The notes under the pieces: generated by a model
Database searches by the model: none
Told to the model about the DNA's origin: nothing
The model's input: the letters and a program-made list of their open reading frames with translations, nothing else
Program-made: the position numbers and the translations under genes
Origin: Brevundimonas aveniformis DSM 17977
Lineage (GTDB): Bacteria > Pseudomonadota > Alphaproteobacteria > Caulobacterales > Caulobacteraceae
Length of the DNA: 64,000 nt
Reading direction: 5' to 3'
Assembly: GCF_000428765.1 (NCBI RefSeq)
Contig: NZ_AUAO01000001.1
Span: forward strand, 496,001 to 560,000
Part shown: one piece after another, positions 9,487 to 17,581 of the stretch
Position numbering within the stretch: position 1 is the first letter of the stretch
Layout: every line of letters begins with the position of its first letter

Positions 9487-11295
9487 TCAGGCCGCCTGGC
9501 GAAGGGCCTCACGGCCCGCCGCGGATCGCTCGAGAACCTGACCCAGGGCCCGGAAGTCGATCGGCTTGTTCAGATAGGCGTCCGCACCGGCCGCAAGACC
9601 GGCCTCATGGTCCTCGGTCCGGGCCGAGGCCGACAGGACCACCAGCGGAGCATGCTGGTTTGGCCCCGGCGCCTGACGGAGGATTCGCGTTGCCGACAGC
9701 CCGTCCATCACCGGCATATTCACGTCCATCAGGATCAGGTCAAAGGCCTCGACGGCACAGATATCCAGGGCCAACTGGCCATTCTCGGCGGTCACCGTGC
9801 TGTGGCCGACGCTCGACATCCAGGCCTCGATGATCATGCGATTGACCGGATGGTCTTCGACGACCAGAACCTTGAGGGGCCGCTCACACGCCACCTCGTC
9901 GTCGATCGCCTCCGCATCCTGCGGCACATGCCAGTCCACGACGTCCGCCTCGACGGAAAAGGTGAAGGTCGAGCCAACGCCCAGGCGCGTATCCACAGTG
10001 ATCGTGCCGCCCATGATCTCGGCCAGACGCCGCGAGATGGTCAGGCCCAGGCCCGTGCCACCGTGGCGACGTGTCGAAGAGCCATCAAGCTGGGTGAAGG
10101 GTTCAAACAGCCGCTGGAGATCGGCGCTGGCAATCCCCGGCCCCGTATCGGACACCGAAAAGTCTAGCTTCACACGTTCATCGGTCAAACGCTCTGCCAT
10201 CACCCGGAAGACGATCTCACCGTCGTGGGTGAACTTGATCGCGTTGGACAACAGGTTCTGGAGAATCTGGCCGACCCGGACCGGGTCGCCACGCACGACG
10301 GACGGGATCTGATCGCTCGTTTCCAGCCGGTAGACCAGCTGCCTGGCCTGAGCCTGAGCCGAGGCCACGCCTGACACGCGCTCGAGCAGCTCAGCGAAAT
10401 CAACGTCGGCGTTGTCGAACTCCATGCGGCCGGCCTCGATCTTGGTCATGTCGAGGATGTCGTTGAGCAGCGTCAACAGGCTGTCACCCGAGTTGCGGAC
10501 GATGGACACATAGTCATGCTGGGTCTTGTCCAGCTGCGTCGCCGATAGCAGCTGGGCAGCTCCCAGGACGCCGTTCATCGGCGTCCTCAGCTCATGCGAG
10601 ATCACGCCCAGGAAGGCGGACTTGGCCTGATTGGCCGCGTCGGCCCGATCGCGGGCCGTCTCCAGTTCGGCAATCAGGTGTGCCTGATGGTCCTGGAAGG
10701 CCTTGATGCGGGCCTCTTTCACCATGGTCATCACCACATGGACAAAAAAGCCGGCGGCAATGAAGGGAATCGACGCCACGAAGGGCCAGAAGTCAGGCGT
10801 GCCCCACAGGCTGGCCAGGCAGATCAGCGCCGCCACACCATAGGGTGACGAGATCACGGCGGCCTGGCGGGGGCTCGAGCGCAGCTGGGTGAAGACCAGC
10901 AGATAGCCCGACACCAGGAAGACCATGGCCAAGGGCCGCCCGAAGGACGCGCCTGAGAACCAGGCAATCAGCGGGGCCAGCGCCCAGGCGCAGGTCGTCA
11001 GGGTCGCCACGGTCGGGAACAACAGGCCATATCCCGACCCGACCCGGGCTGCGACGCGACGCTCGATCCAGCCACGGTAGGTCCCGGCCGCCAGGGTCAG
11101 GACCAGCCAGCCCAGGCCCAGACGCAGCCCAACCGTCGCCGTCAGTCCCAAGGCCCAGGACAGGATCACACCGTAGCGAAGATAGTGGGTCTGCAGGATC
11201 GCCGTCAGCGCCTGTGCGGCTTCGGACTGGGGCACATGCTGAGCCGCCGTCGACGCAGCCATGGCCGACGCTGGCTGCGGTTCCGTAACCCCCAT
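9487..11295 (-). CDS. Hybrid sensor histidine kinase/response regulator
   Basis: This 602-residue membrane kinase has several hydrophobic segments between residues 40 and 190 and no obvious periplasmic sensor domain, so it may sense a membrane or cytosolic cue. A short coiled segment (195-225) leads to HisKA with ISHELRTPMNG, phosphoacceptor His234. HATPase_c follows with the N box (QNLLSNAIKF), G1 (DTGPGI) and G2 (GTGLGL). A receiver domain fills residues 474-595, with Asp524 in ILMDVNMPVMDG as phosphoacceptor and Lys in the YLNKP motif. No Hpt domain or partner regulator gene is next to it, so the phosphorelay partner is elsewhere. Confidence 0.93.
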   Translation of the reverse strand: MGVTEPQPASAMAASTAAQHVPQSEAAQALTAILQTHYLRYGVILSWALGLTATVGLRLGLGWLVLTLAAGTYRGWIERRVAARVGSGYGLLFPTVATLTTCAWALAPLIAWFSGASFGRPLAMVFLVSGYLLVFTQLRSSPRQAAVISSPYGVAALICLASLWGTPDFWPFVASIPFIAAGFFVHVVMTMVKEARIKAFQDHQAHLIAELETARDRADAANQAKSAFLGVISHELRTPMNGVLGAAQLLSATQLDKTQHDYVSIVRNSGDSLLTLLNDILDMTKIEAGRMEFDNADVDFAELLERVSGVASAQAQARQLVYRLETSDQIPSVVRGDPVRVGQILQNLLSNAIKFTHDGEIVFRVMAERLTDERVKLDFSVSDTGPGIASADLQRLFEPFTQLDGSSTRRHGGTGLGLTISRRLAEIMGGTITVDTRLGVGSTFTFSVEADVVDWHVPQDAEAIDDEVACERPLKVLVVEDHPVNRMIIEAWMSSVGHSTVTAENGQLALDICAVEAFDLILMDVNMPVMDGLSATRILRQAPGPNQHAPLVVLSASARTEDHEAGLAAGADAYLNKPIDFRALGQVLERSAAGREALRQAA

Positions 11296-11359
11296 GGCTC
11301 GCCTCCGACCCCAATATCAGGGGCGACCCTAGCTTCGGACTTCTAAGATCAAATGAACG

Positions 11360-11659
11360 TCAGTCTTCTCCGGGAACAAGCGCCTGGATCGACAGGGCAT
11401 GGACGGGTCCGGCCAATTCGTCTTGCAAACAGGCGTTGACCGCCCGCTGGCGGGCGACGCGGTTCATCCCGGCAAAGGCCGCCGACACCAGACGCACATT
11501 GAAATGGCTCTCCCCGCCTGCGTGTCCGTCAACACCGCCTTCGTGATGATGGCCGGCGTGGCGTGCGGAATCGTCCTCAATCACCAGCGAGGTCGGCGCA
11601 AAGGCCGCTTCCAGCTTGGTACGAATGCCACGCGCGACGGGCCCTTCAGTGTTCATCAT
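11360..11659 (-). CDS. bolA: BolA family protein
   Basis: This 99-residue BolA-like protein has the family fold signatures: an N-terminal helix (ARGIRTKLEAAF), the strand PTSLVIEDDSARHAGH, and the C-terminal RHR-like region FNVRLVSAAFAGMNRVARQR with the conserved helix-turn-helix-like segment. His residues in the GHHHEG loop could serve as [2Fe-2S] ligands with a monothiol glutaredoxin partner. Two ATGs are adjacent (11659 and 11656), and the AAAGGA ribosome-binding site is better spaced for the second. It is divergent from the J-domain gene, with only 46 bases between them. Confidence 0.9.
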   Translation of the reverse strand: MMNTEGPVARGIRTKLEAAFAPTSLVIEDDSARHAGHHHEGGVDGHAGGESHFNVRLVSAAFAGMNRVARQRAVNACLQDELAGPVHALSIQALVPGED

Positions 11660-11705
11660 CGTCCTTTCCTTGAAGACGCCGGAATCAACCTTACACTTGG
11701 GGGTG

Positions 11706-12365
11706 ATGGACGATGCGTTTCAATACCGGCCGCGCTTTACCGATATTCGGGTCAAGCCGCCCAAGCCCGAAGAGGACGAGGCCCAGGCCCTCGGCCTCAA
11801 GCCGGGAGAGATTCCGTGTGACTGGCCGACCTGTCGCAAGGCAGCGTCAGCGCGCGCGCCCAAGTCGCGAGAAACCCGCGAGTTCTACGATTTCTGTCAG
11901 CCCCACGCGGCCGAATACAACAGGAACTGGAATTTCTTCGCCGGCATGAGCGAAGGCGAGGTTCGCGCCCACCGAGAGGATGAGCTGACCACCGGCGGAC
12001 GCCCCACCTGGAAGATGCAGGCCGGCCGCGCCAGCCGAGAGGCCGCCGCCTTCGCCGCCAAGTTCGGCAGCGGCAAGAACACCGGAGCCGGCTCCTGGCG
12101 TGACACCTTCGAAATGTTCGGCGGCGCCCGCCGTGCGCCCGAGGCCGCGCCAGACCCGGCCGCGCGCCTGGGCAAGCTGGAACGCAAGGCCCTGGCCGAC
12201 CTGGATCTGGAATACGGCGTCGACGCCCAGCAGATCCGCATGCGCTACCACGACCTGATCAAGCGCTGTCACCCCGACATGAACGGGGGCGACCGCGGGG
12301 CCGAAGACAAGCTCCAGCGCGTCCTGATGGCCTTCCGTACGCTCAAGAAGGCCGGCATGGCCTGA
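11706..12365 (+). CDS. J-domain protein linked to cobS
   Basis: This 220-residue protein has a C-terminal J-domain. Helix II/loop/helix III is visible as QIRMRYHDLIKRCHPDMNGG, with the HPD tripeptide that stimulates DnaK ATPase, followed by a short helix III. The N-terminal 140 residues have a CDWPTCRKAASARAP segment (Cys pair) and a conserved YRPRFTDIRVKPP start. J-domain proteins of this architecture commonly precede the cobaltochelatase gene cobS in alphaproteobacteria, which fits the 63-base spacing here. The start is ATG 11706; an in-frame ATG at 11616 would overlap bolA. A chaperone role for the chelatase AAA+ subunit is inference from linkage. Confidence 0.85.
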   Translation: MDDAFQYRPRFTDIRVKPPKPEEDEAQALGLKPGEIPCDWPTCRKAASARAPKSRETREFYDFCQPHAAEYNRNWNFFAGMSEGEVRAHREDELTTGGRPTWKMQAGRASREAAAFAAKFGSGKNTGAGSWRDTFEMFGGARRAPEAAPDPAARLGKLERKALADLDLEYGVDAQQIRMRYHDLIKRCHPDMNGGDRGAEDKLQRVLMAFRTLKKAGMA

Positions 12366-12428
12366 TCGGCGCCGACACCGCCTTGAGGCCCCTCGACCAC
12401 CCCGTTCGGACGCGCTAAGCCGACGCCC

Positions 12429-13433
12429 ATGTCCACATCATCCACCACCGCCGCCGATCCCCTTCTGACCACCCAGCCGGAACGCTGGGCCACGGTGCGC
12501 GAGGTGCTGGGCGTCGACAGCGACATGAAGGTGCCGGTGTTCGCGCCCGGCGACGCCCATGTGCCGGAGCTGGACCCCGCCTATCGCTTCGATCCGCAGA
12601 CGACGCTGAGCATCTGCGCCGGCTTTGCCCATGATCGCCGCGTCATGGTCCAGGGCTATCACGGCACCGGCAAGTCGACCCACATCGAACAGGTCGCCGC
12701 CCGCCTCAACTGGCCGATGGTGCGGGTCAATCTCGACGCCCACGTCAGCCGTATCGACCTGATCGGCAAGGACGCCATCGTCCTCAAGGACGGCAAGCAG
12801 GTTACCGAGTTCCGTGAGGGCATCCTGCCCTGGGCGCTCCAGCGCAACATCGCCCTGGTGTTCGACGAATACGACGCCGGCCGCCCGGACGTGATGTTCG
12901 TCATCCAGCGCGTGCTGGAGGCGCAAGGCAGCCTGACCCTCTTGGACCAGAACCGGGTCATCCGCCCGAACCCGTGGTTCCGCCTGTTCGCCACCTCCAA
13001 CACCGTGGGCCTGGGCGACACGACGGGCCTCTATCACGGTGCCCAGCAGATCAATCAGGCCCAGCTCGACCGCTGGTCCATCGTCACCACGCTCAACTAC
13101 CTTGACCATGACGTCGAGGCCGAGATCGTCCTGGCCAAGGTGCCCGAGTGGAACAACCCCGAAGGCAAGCGCCGCATCGCCGCCATGGTGCGCGTCGCCG
13201 ACATGACGAGGAACGCCTTCATGAACGGCGACATCTCCACCGTCATGTCGCCCCGCACCGTCATCACCTGGGCCCAGAACGCCATCATCTTCGACGGCGA
13301 CCTCGGCCTGGCCTTCCGCCTGACGTTCCTGAACAAGTGTGATGAGCTCGAGCGCCCGACCATCGCCGAGTTCTATCAGCGGGCCTTCGGCGAGGACCTT
13401 CCCGAGGCGGCGACGCGGGTGAAGGTGAGTTAG
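12429..13433 (+). CDS. cobS: Cobaltochelatase subunit CobS (AAA+ ATPase)
   Basis: CobS is the AAA+ subunit of the aerobic CobNST chelatase, which inserts Co2+ into hydrogenobyrinic acid a,c-diamide during cobalamin synthesis. The 334-residue product has Walker A ([12 protein letters not shown], about 74-85), Walker B ([14 protein letters not shown]), and a sensor-type segment ([15 protein letters not shown]). Length matches CobS. The usual neighbour in this lineage would be cobT, but here the gene is followed directly by a convergent minus-strand gene whose stop shares 4 bases with the cobS stop. cobN and cobT are not in the window. CobS-like proteins without CobT also occur as general MoxR-type ATPases, but the sequence here is a close CobS match. 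Confidence 0.93.
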   Translation: MSTSSTTAADPLLTTQPERWATVREVLGVDSDMKVPVFAPGDAHVPELDPAYRFDPQTTLSICAGFAHDRRVMVQGYHGTGKSTHIEQVAARLNWPMVRVNLDAHVSRIDLIGKDAIVLKDGKQVTEFREGILPWALQRNIALVFDEYDAGRPDVMFVIQRVLEAQGSLTLLDQNRVIRPNPWFRLFATSNTVGLGDTTGLYHGAQQINQAQLDRWSIVTTLNYLDHDVEAEIVLAKVPEWNNPEGKRRIAAMVRVADMTRNAFMNGDISTVMSPRTVITWAQNAIIFDGDLGLAFRLTFLNKCDELERPTIAEFYQRAFGEDLPEAATRVKVS

Positions 13434-14050
13434 GGGCGTAGCAAAATACAGAGTCCTACAGCGTCCTCAGGACAGCCTTCGAAACGGCGGGTGAATTTCG
13501 GCCGCGGCAATCGATCCGAGTAGGTGTCGACCTTCAGCTTCGGAAATTCGGTCCTGAATTTTTTAGCCGCGTCTGCCATTCTCGCTTCAGCAGGCTTCTT
13601 CCCCGGCAGGGTCAAATGAAGCGCACAGACAGCCACCCAGCGCACCGATCCTTCGTGCTTCTTTCCAAACCTATCGAGCATGGCCACAAGCCTGTGCGAG
13701 TCGGCCTTCAGACCAGAGAATCCAAAGTGGCGCTTGACCTCGACAAGCCCTCGTAGGCGGTCGAGTCGATTGTAGAAAGCCACGTCGACCCGGCCGCTTT
13801 TGTTGATGCTATCGGCCACGCGCCCAGTTGAGGCCCCGCTCCATTCGTGGAGTTTGGCGATCGGCGTCTCCAAAGTAACCCACCCAGCCCCGCCCGACGC
13901 TTCATAAAGCGCCTGAGCAACCTTGACGGACAGAAACGGCTCGATCCCCCAAGCATGGATGTTCGGGTCGCGGGTCCAGAGATGATACTGACGCCAGCCA
14001 TCCACCAGACCGCGCGCTATTGCTGAGCCGTATTCCGAGAATTGTGTCAT
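13430..14050 (-). CDS. PD-(D/E)XK nuclease-like protein in HigBA operon
   Basis: This 206-residue protein of unrecognised family has no signal peptide or membrane segment. The stretch GRVDVAFYN (Asp89) followed 15 residues later by [10 protein letters not shown] (Glu104, Lys106) has the order and spacing of the D...ExK core of PD-(D/E)XK nucleases, and Glu61 in the preceding helix could be the extra acidic ligand. This is a motif-level guess, without fold confirmation. The ATG overlaps the higA stop (ATGA), so it is the third cistron of higB-higA-X. Its 3' end converges on cobS with a 4-base overlap of stops. The last 120 bases are near 54% GC, below its neighbours, which fits acquisition by transfer. 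Confidence 0.6.
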   Translation of the reverse strand: MTQFSEYGSAIARGLVDGWRQYHLWTRDPNIHAWGIEPFLSVKVAQALYEASGGAGWVTLETPIAKLHEWSGASTGRVADSINKSGRVDVAFYNRLDRLRGLVEVKRHFGFSGLKADSHRLVAMLDRFGKKHEGSVRWVAVCALHLTLPGKKPAEARMADAAKKFRTEFPKLKVDTYSDRLPRPKFTRRFEGCPEDAVGLCILLRP

Positions 14051-14388
14051 GCCGCCCTCGGCGTGATCCGCGCCAGAGCGTCGCCCAACTTGCGGCGCTG
14101 CTCCACCAGGTCGAAATCGGCCTGCAGCCCCAGGAAATACCCCGGACGAAGGCCCCAGTAGCGGGCGAGGCGCAGGTCTGTGTCGGCCGTCACCGTGCGC
14201 TTGCCCAGCACGATCTCATTGATCCGCCGGGGCGGCACGCCGATGGCGCGGGCAAGGGCCGACTGGCTCAGTCCGGCGGGCTTGAGAAAATCTTCCAGCA
14301 GAATGTCGCCCGGCGTCGGATTGTGCAGCCACTCATCCGGTGCGCCCGTCTCAGCGAACCCCTCAATGGTAGTCGCAGATTTCGACAT
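14047..14388 (-). CDS. higA: HigA-family antitoxin (XRE-type HTH)
   Basis: This is the antitoxin and autorepressor of a HigB/HigA module. The product from ATG 14388 has 113 residues. It begins with a flexible stretch, then NPTPGDILLEDFLKPAGLSQ and the HTH ALARAIGVPPRRINEIVLGK, the standard HigA/VapI pattern. The C-terminal half (LRLARYWGLRPGYFLGLQ) is a helical dimerisation part. ATG 14388 is favoured over a GTG at 14406 because a GGAGG ribosome-binding site stands 8 bases before it. It overlaps the higB 3' end by 26 bases and the next gene by 4. The gene order toxin-first is typical of hig loci. The palindrome upstream of higB is the likely operator. Confidence 0.92.
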   Translation of the reverse strand: MSKSATTIEGFAETGAPDEWLHNPTPGDILLEDFLKPAGLSQSALARAIGVPPRRINEIVLGKRTVTADTDLRLARYWGLRPGYFLGLQADFDLVEQRRKLGDALARITPRAA

Positions 14389-14644
14389 CGTCACAGCCTC
14401 CGTCACGCCAGCGGAAACAGATCCGCCACTGCTGATTGATCCGGATCGAATGCTGGCCGCGCCGATCCCCCACCAGCGCCTCCAGCCGATTGCCGGGCGG
14501 AACCCGCAGGTCGTCCAGAACCGCGCTCCGGTTCAACTGACGCAGCAGGCGCAGCGCCTTGTCCTGGATATCCGGCGGCAATCTGCGGGAGCGCCGACCG
14601 GCCCAGACCCGCTCCGTCTCGCGGTCCCGAAAGCTCCGGATCAT
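14363..14644 (-). CDS. higB: HigB/RelE-family toxin
   Basis: This is a 93-residue RelE-superfamily mRNA interferase that cleaves ribosome-bound mRNA. The sequence is full length and intact: MIRSFRDRETERVW start, LPPDIQDKALRLLRQL helices, the LRVPPGNRLEAL loop, and the C-terminal core DRRGQHSIRINQQWRICFRW followed by DVEICDYH. These Arg/His/Trp positions are the usual active-site positions of the HigB group. The ATG is only 5 bases from a near-consensus -10 box, so the mRNA may be leaderless. There is no frameshift or missing catalytic residue, so the module looks active. Confidence 0.93.
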   Translation of the reverse strand: MIRSFRDRETERVWAGRRSRRLPPDIQDKALRLLRQLNRSAVLDDLRVPPGNRLEALVGDRRGQHSIRINQQWRICFRWRDGGCDDVEICDYH

Positions 14645-14649
14645 CCCAA

Positions 14650-14678
14650 ATCATAACGCATAACGTTATGTGGTGCAA
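14650..14678 (-). promoter_or_regulatory. Sigma70-type promoter of higB-higA-X
   Basis: Read on the minus strand there is TTGCAC at 14678-14673 (-35), a 17-base spacer, and TATGAT at 14655-14650 (-10), both close to consensus and rare in this GC-rich DNA. The higB ATG begins 5 bases after the -10, so transcription should start at or within the first codon, giving a leaderless or near-leaderless message. Confidence 0.75.
14659..14670. promoter_or_regulatory. Palindromic operator for HigA
   Basis: CATAACGTTATG is a perfect 12-base palindrome lying entirely in the spacer between the -35 and -10 of the higB promoter. An extra half-site, CATAACG, directly abuts it (14652-14658). Position and symmetry fit binding by the HigA HTH dimer, which would block RNA polymerase. 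Confidence 0.72.
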
Positions 14679-14689
14679 CCCATATGTGG

Positions 14690-15284
14690 CCGAAGCACAC
14701 CCCCTCGCGGCCTTCCCGCCCCCACCACCTCCAGACTTGTCATCCCAGCCATAGCGGCGCAGCGCTGAGAGCCGGGACAACCGCGCCGCCTCCACCCCAC
14801 GCGGCGGCATTCGCGCCAACCTCGCCGTTGTCCCGGCTCTTCGCTTCGCTGCGGCCGGGATGACAAGGGAGGGGGCGATGGAAATCCCGCCTCCCGCACG
14901 ATCCCCCTCTCCCCTTGCGGGACCCGATGGGCGGCGCGGAGCCTGAGCAGGCGGACCGCGAAGCGGGTCGGATGAGGCGGCACCAGGGCGAGGCGCGTCG
15001 CCTTTCCACCGTCCACCAATCCTCGTGCAATTTCGCCGTGTAATCTCGCCCTTCTCGATACCAAGGGACCGACCGCAGGCGCGCCTTAGTCCCCGACGCC
15101 GGCGTCACGTCTATGATCGCGAAAGGGGTGGGCGAAACCGAGCGCGCGCGCCTGTGGTCTTTGACAGTCCTGCTCAGCGCGCACCGCGTCCCAGCCGTGT
15201 GCAACCCCCCGCTGCGCGCGACCGACAATCCCCGTATACGCACCCGGGACCGGATGTTTATCCGTATACTGTGGAATGTCGCCC
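14690..15284. other. Gene-free stretch between higB and the antiporter gene
   Basis: I see no convincing gene in these 595 bases. Open frames here are Arg/Ser/Pro-rich with no recognisable domain, typical of GC-rich noncoding DNA. It holds the inverted repeat at 14736-14867. Around 14900-14975 there is a stretch (CCCTTGCGGGACCCGATGGG and GCGAAGCGGGTCGG) that resembles dispersed intergenic repeats of this group, recalled from memory and not searched. The end near 15240-15280 is noticeably AT-richer (GTATAC twice). It may mark the scar of the insertion that brought the higBA operon. Confidence 0.5.
14736..14867. repeat. Imperfect long inverted repeat
   Basis: The left arm (14736-14781) begins CTTGTCATCCCAGCC and ends GAGAGCCGGGACAAC. 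The right arm (14827-14867), reverse-complemented, begins CTTGTCATCCCGGCC and ends GAAGAGCCGGGACAAC. The arms differ mainly in a short middle part (46 versus 41 bases) and flank a 45-base loop. The outer ends match almost perfectly. It looks like a nonautonomous palindromic repeat element. A related single hairpin occurs at 39250-39280. Confidence 0.7.
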
Positions 15285-16562
15285 CTAGCCGTGCGGCTCC
15301 GCGCGGCCTTCTCCCCGCCCCGTTGCCCGCTGGATCACCGCCTTGATCGTTCCGCCCTGCACCAGCACCGAGAACAGCACCACCATATAGGTGGCCGCCA
15401 CCAGGACGTCCTTGATCGGGCTGGCCGGGAGCGACAGGGCCAGGGCAATCGAGATCCCGCCTCTCAGGCCGCCCCAGGTCATGATCGGGAAAGTCAGGCG
15501 GAACGGCAACAGCTTGCGCCAGGCAAACAGCGGAACGCCCACCGACACCGCTCGCGCCGCCAGGACCAGCGGAATAGTCAGAACACCCAGTCCAATCAGG
15601 CCCCACCTCTGGGCTACGACAATGGCCTCCAGCCCGATCAACAGAAACAGGACAGCATTCAGCACCTCGTCGATCAGCGTCCAGAACTTGAGCAGATAGT
15701 CCTTGGTGCGATCGCTCATGGCCTCGGCGACACCGCGGTTGCCGATCAGAAGACCCGCCACCGCCATGGCCACCGGCCCGGAAATGTGCAGCGCCGAAGC
15801 CAGGGAATAGCCGCCCATAACCACCGCCAGGGAGATCATCACCTCGACCGAATAGTCGTCGATGGCTTTCATGGCGCGATAGCCGATCCATCCGACGACA
15901 AAGCCGAAAATGGCCCCGCCGACCGCCTCGACAAGGAACAACTCTCCGGCCCCGATCAGCGAGAAGGACTGGCCGCTGACGGCCGTGGCCAGAAGGATCG
16001 AAAAGACGACCACTCCGACCCCGTCGTTGAACAGGCTTTCGCCGGCAATCGTCGCCTGCAGGCCCGACGGGACACGGGCGGTCTTAAGCACCGCCATGAC
16101 GGCCACCGGGTCGGTCGGGCTGATCAAGGCCCCGAAGACCAGACACCAGATCAGGGGCACCTCAATCCCCAGTGACCGGGTCAGGCCCCAGAACCCCAGC
16201 CCCACCAGGGCCGTCGAGGTGATCACCCCCAGGGTGGCAAGGATGGCGACTTGACGGCGGCCCTTGCGAAGCTGGTCGATATCGACGTGCAAGGCTCCTG
16301 CGAAAAGCAGGAAGGACAGCATCCCGTCCATCAGGGTGGCGTGAAAATCGACCCCACTCAGGAAGCGGCGGACCGTCCCCGAGAGGTCGCTGCCCGGCAG
16401 GGCGTGATCGATCAGAACCACAATGATCGACGCAATCGCCCCCATCATGGTCAGGGCCACCGTCCCGGGCAGGCGCAGGAACCTTTGATTGATCCAGCCC
16501 AGGATCGCCGACAGCACAATCAGGATCGCCGCAGCGTCAAAGGCGGACAGGGCCTGATTCAT
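15285..16562 (-). CDS. CPA1-family Na+/H+ antiporter (NhaP type)
   Basis: This is a cation/proton antiporter of the inner membrane, 425 residues from ATG 16562, which has a GGAGGA ribosome-binding site 8 bases upstream; the frame remains open to 16664 but that extension has no hydrophobic start. About 12 transmembrane segments are visible. Signature motifs are GALISPTDPVAVMAVLK and GESLFNDGVGVVVF, the latter carrying the Asn-Asp pair of the ion-binding site in NhaP/CPA1 exchangers. ISGPVAMAVAGLLIGN and TWGGLRGGISIALALSLP are also typical. There is no large cytoplasmic C-terminal domain. The role is probably pH or Na+ homeostasis. It is transcribed away from the HTH gene upstream. Confidence 0.9.
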   Translation of the reverse strand: MNQALSAFDAAAILIVLSAILGWINQRFLRLPGTVALTMMGAIASIIVVLIDHALPGSDLSGTVRRFLSGVDFHATLMDGMLSFLLFAGALHVDIDQLRKGRRQVAILATLGVITSTALVGLGFWGLTRSLGIEVPLIWCLVFGALISPTDPVAVMAVLKTARVPSGLQATIAGESLFNDGVGVVVFSILLATAVSGQSFSLIGAGELFLVEAVGGAIFGFVVGWIGYRAMKAIDDYSVEVMISLAVVMGGYSLASALHISGPVAMAVAGLLIGNRGVAEAMSDRTKDYLLKFWTLIDEVLNAVLFLLIGLEAIVVAQRWGLIGLGVLTIPLVLAARAVSVGVPLFAWRKLLPFRLTFPIMTWGGLRGGISIALALSLPASPIKDVLVAATYMVVLFSVLVQGGTIKAVIQRATGRGEGRAEPHG

Positions 16563-16715
16563 GCGATCTTCCTCCAAGATCACGGGAGCCGGGTTCATCC
16601 TAACGCCGACTCTCGTTCGTCGACAGTCCGCGTTTGCGCAAATGGGAAAGAACCCACGGCGCATTGGCGCGTTGAGATTTCAGACCCAGATAGATGTCGC
16701 CCCCGGAGACAGCCG

Positions 16716-17188
16716 ATGGATGCCATGACCCAACCCGATCCCGATCCTCGGGTCCGCCCCGGCGAGCGAGTTCGCGCCTTTCGGGCGGTCGAAGCCCTAC
16801 TCAGGCTACAGCGCATCGTCCGGGACTATTTTCCCAATGAGGATATGGAATCCGTGACCGTGTTTCTCACCGTCGCGGCGGGTAGCGTCTCTGTCGTCGA
16901 CCGCAGCGAGGAGGCGCACGAAATCCTGACACGCCAGCCGCTACCCGCCGAATGGTTCAGACCCATCAGTGGGCGCGCGGTCGCCGCGTCGTGCAGCCTG
17001 CCGCGCGAAACCGTGCGTCGGCGGCTGGACCATCTGGTCGAGGCCGGTTTGATCGAGAAGGTGGAGGGGGCTTCACCCTGAGCGAGAACATCCTGGCCCA
17101 GGGTGACAACCTGGCATTCGTGCGGGCCCTGGTCCGGGAGTTCGAGGCCGTGGCCCGTATGGTCGAGAGGTGCGACGACGCCTCGTAG
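16716..17188 (+). pseudogene. Winged-helix regulator with frameshift in a G run
   Basis: Two frames together make one protein. From ATG 16716 the first frame encodes 121 residues ending in an HTH segment (SCSLPRETVRRRLDHLVEAG, then LIEKVEG) and stops at 17081. The second frame carries on without a gap in sense: GGFTLSENILAQGDNL, then ALVREFEAVARMVERCDD, to a stop at 17188. One extra G in the run GGGGG at about 17066-17070 would join them into a ~157-residue HTH protein. Residues 1-80 are a helical domain I do not recognise. Either the gene is broken, the base is a sequencing error, or the site is used for programmed slippage. Confidence 0.7.
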
Positions 17189-17222
17189 ATCCGCAGCCAG
17201 GCTAGATCACTCGCGGGTCGTC

Positions 17223-17483
17223 TCACGCGGCCTTGGACTCGTCCATGAGCTCCGCAATCAGGTCGGCAAGATAGCTACTGGCGCGGTTTGCCGCCTCGCG
17301 ACCATCACCATCAAACGACGGCACGTTGTGGCCAAGGCGTCCTGCCTCTTCGGCAAAGGTCTGGATCAGCTCGGCCATCGCCGCCGCAGACCGGCGACCG
17401 TGCATGCGCGACAGGGCTCGGACCGCTGCTCGCAGGGCCAGAACCTCGGTGTTCAAGGATTCAAGAGTCGGCTTGGAAGGCAT
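17223..17483 (-). CDS. Hypothetical small helical protein
   Basis: This 86-residue protein is predicted to be almost wholly alpha-helical: SLNTEVLALRAAVRALSRMH, then SAAAMAELIQTFAEEAGRLG, and a C-terminal helix ending MDESKAA. No signal peptide, membrane segment or catalytic motif is visible. The ATG is well placed, and the upstream region has a GGGAAT/ATTCCC inverted pair (about 17485 and 17530) that could be an operator. I do not recognise the family. It lies between a broken HTH gene and a membrane protein gene and has no obvious operon partner. Confidence 0.6.
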   Translation of the reverse strand: MPSKPTLESLNTEVLALRAAVRALSRMHGRRSAAAMAELIQTFAEEAGRLGHNVPSFDGDGREAANRASSYLADLIAELMDESKAA

Positions 17484-17581
17484 GGGGGAATAGCTTTGAA
17501 TGGAATAGGGAGGCCATCAAATAGGAACTCATTCCCATGCGTCCAGTCTCACGCGACCCGATCCGGGACACATGGTCGCGG

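Noticed and set aside
14666-15064. Possible gene in the gap next to higB
   Set aside because: The translation is Arg/Gly/Pro-rich and passes through both arms of the inverted repeat; no ribosome-binding site or motif is seen.
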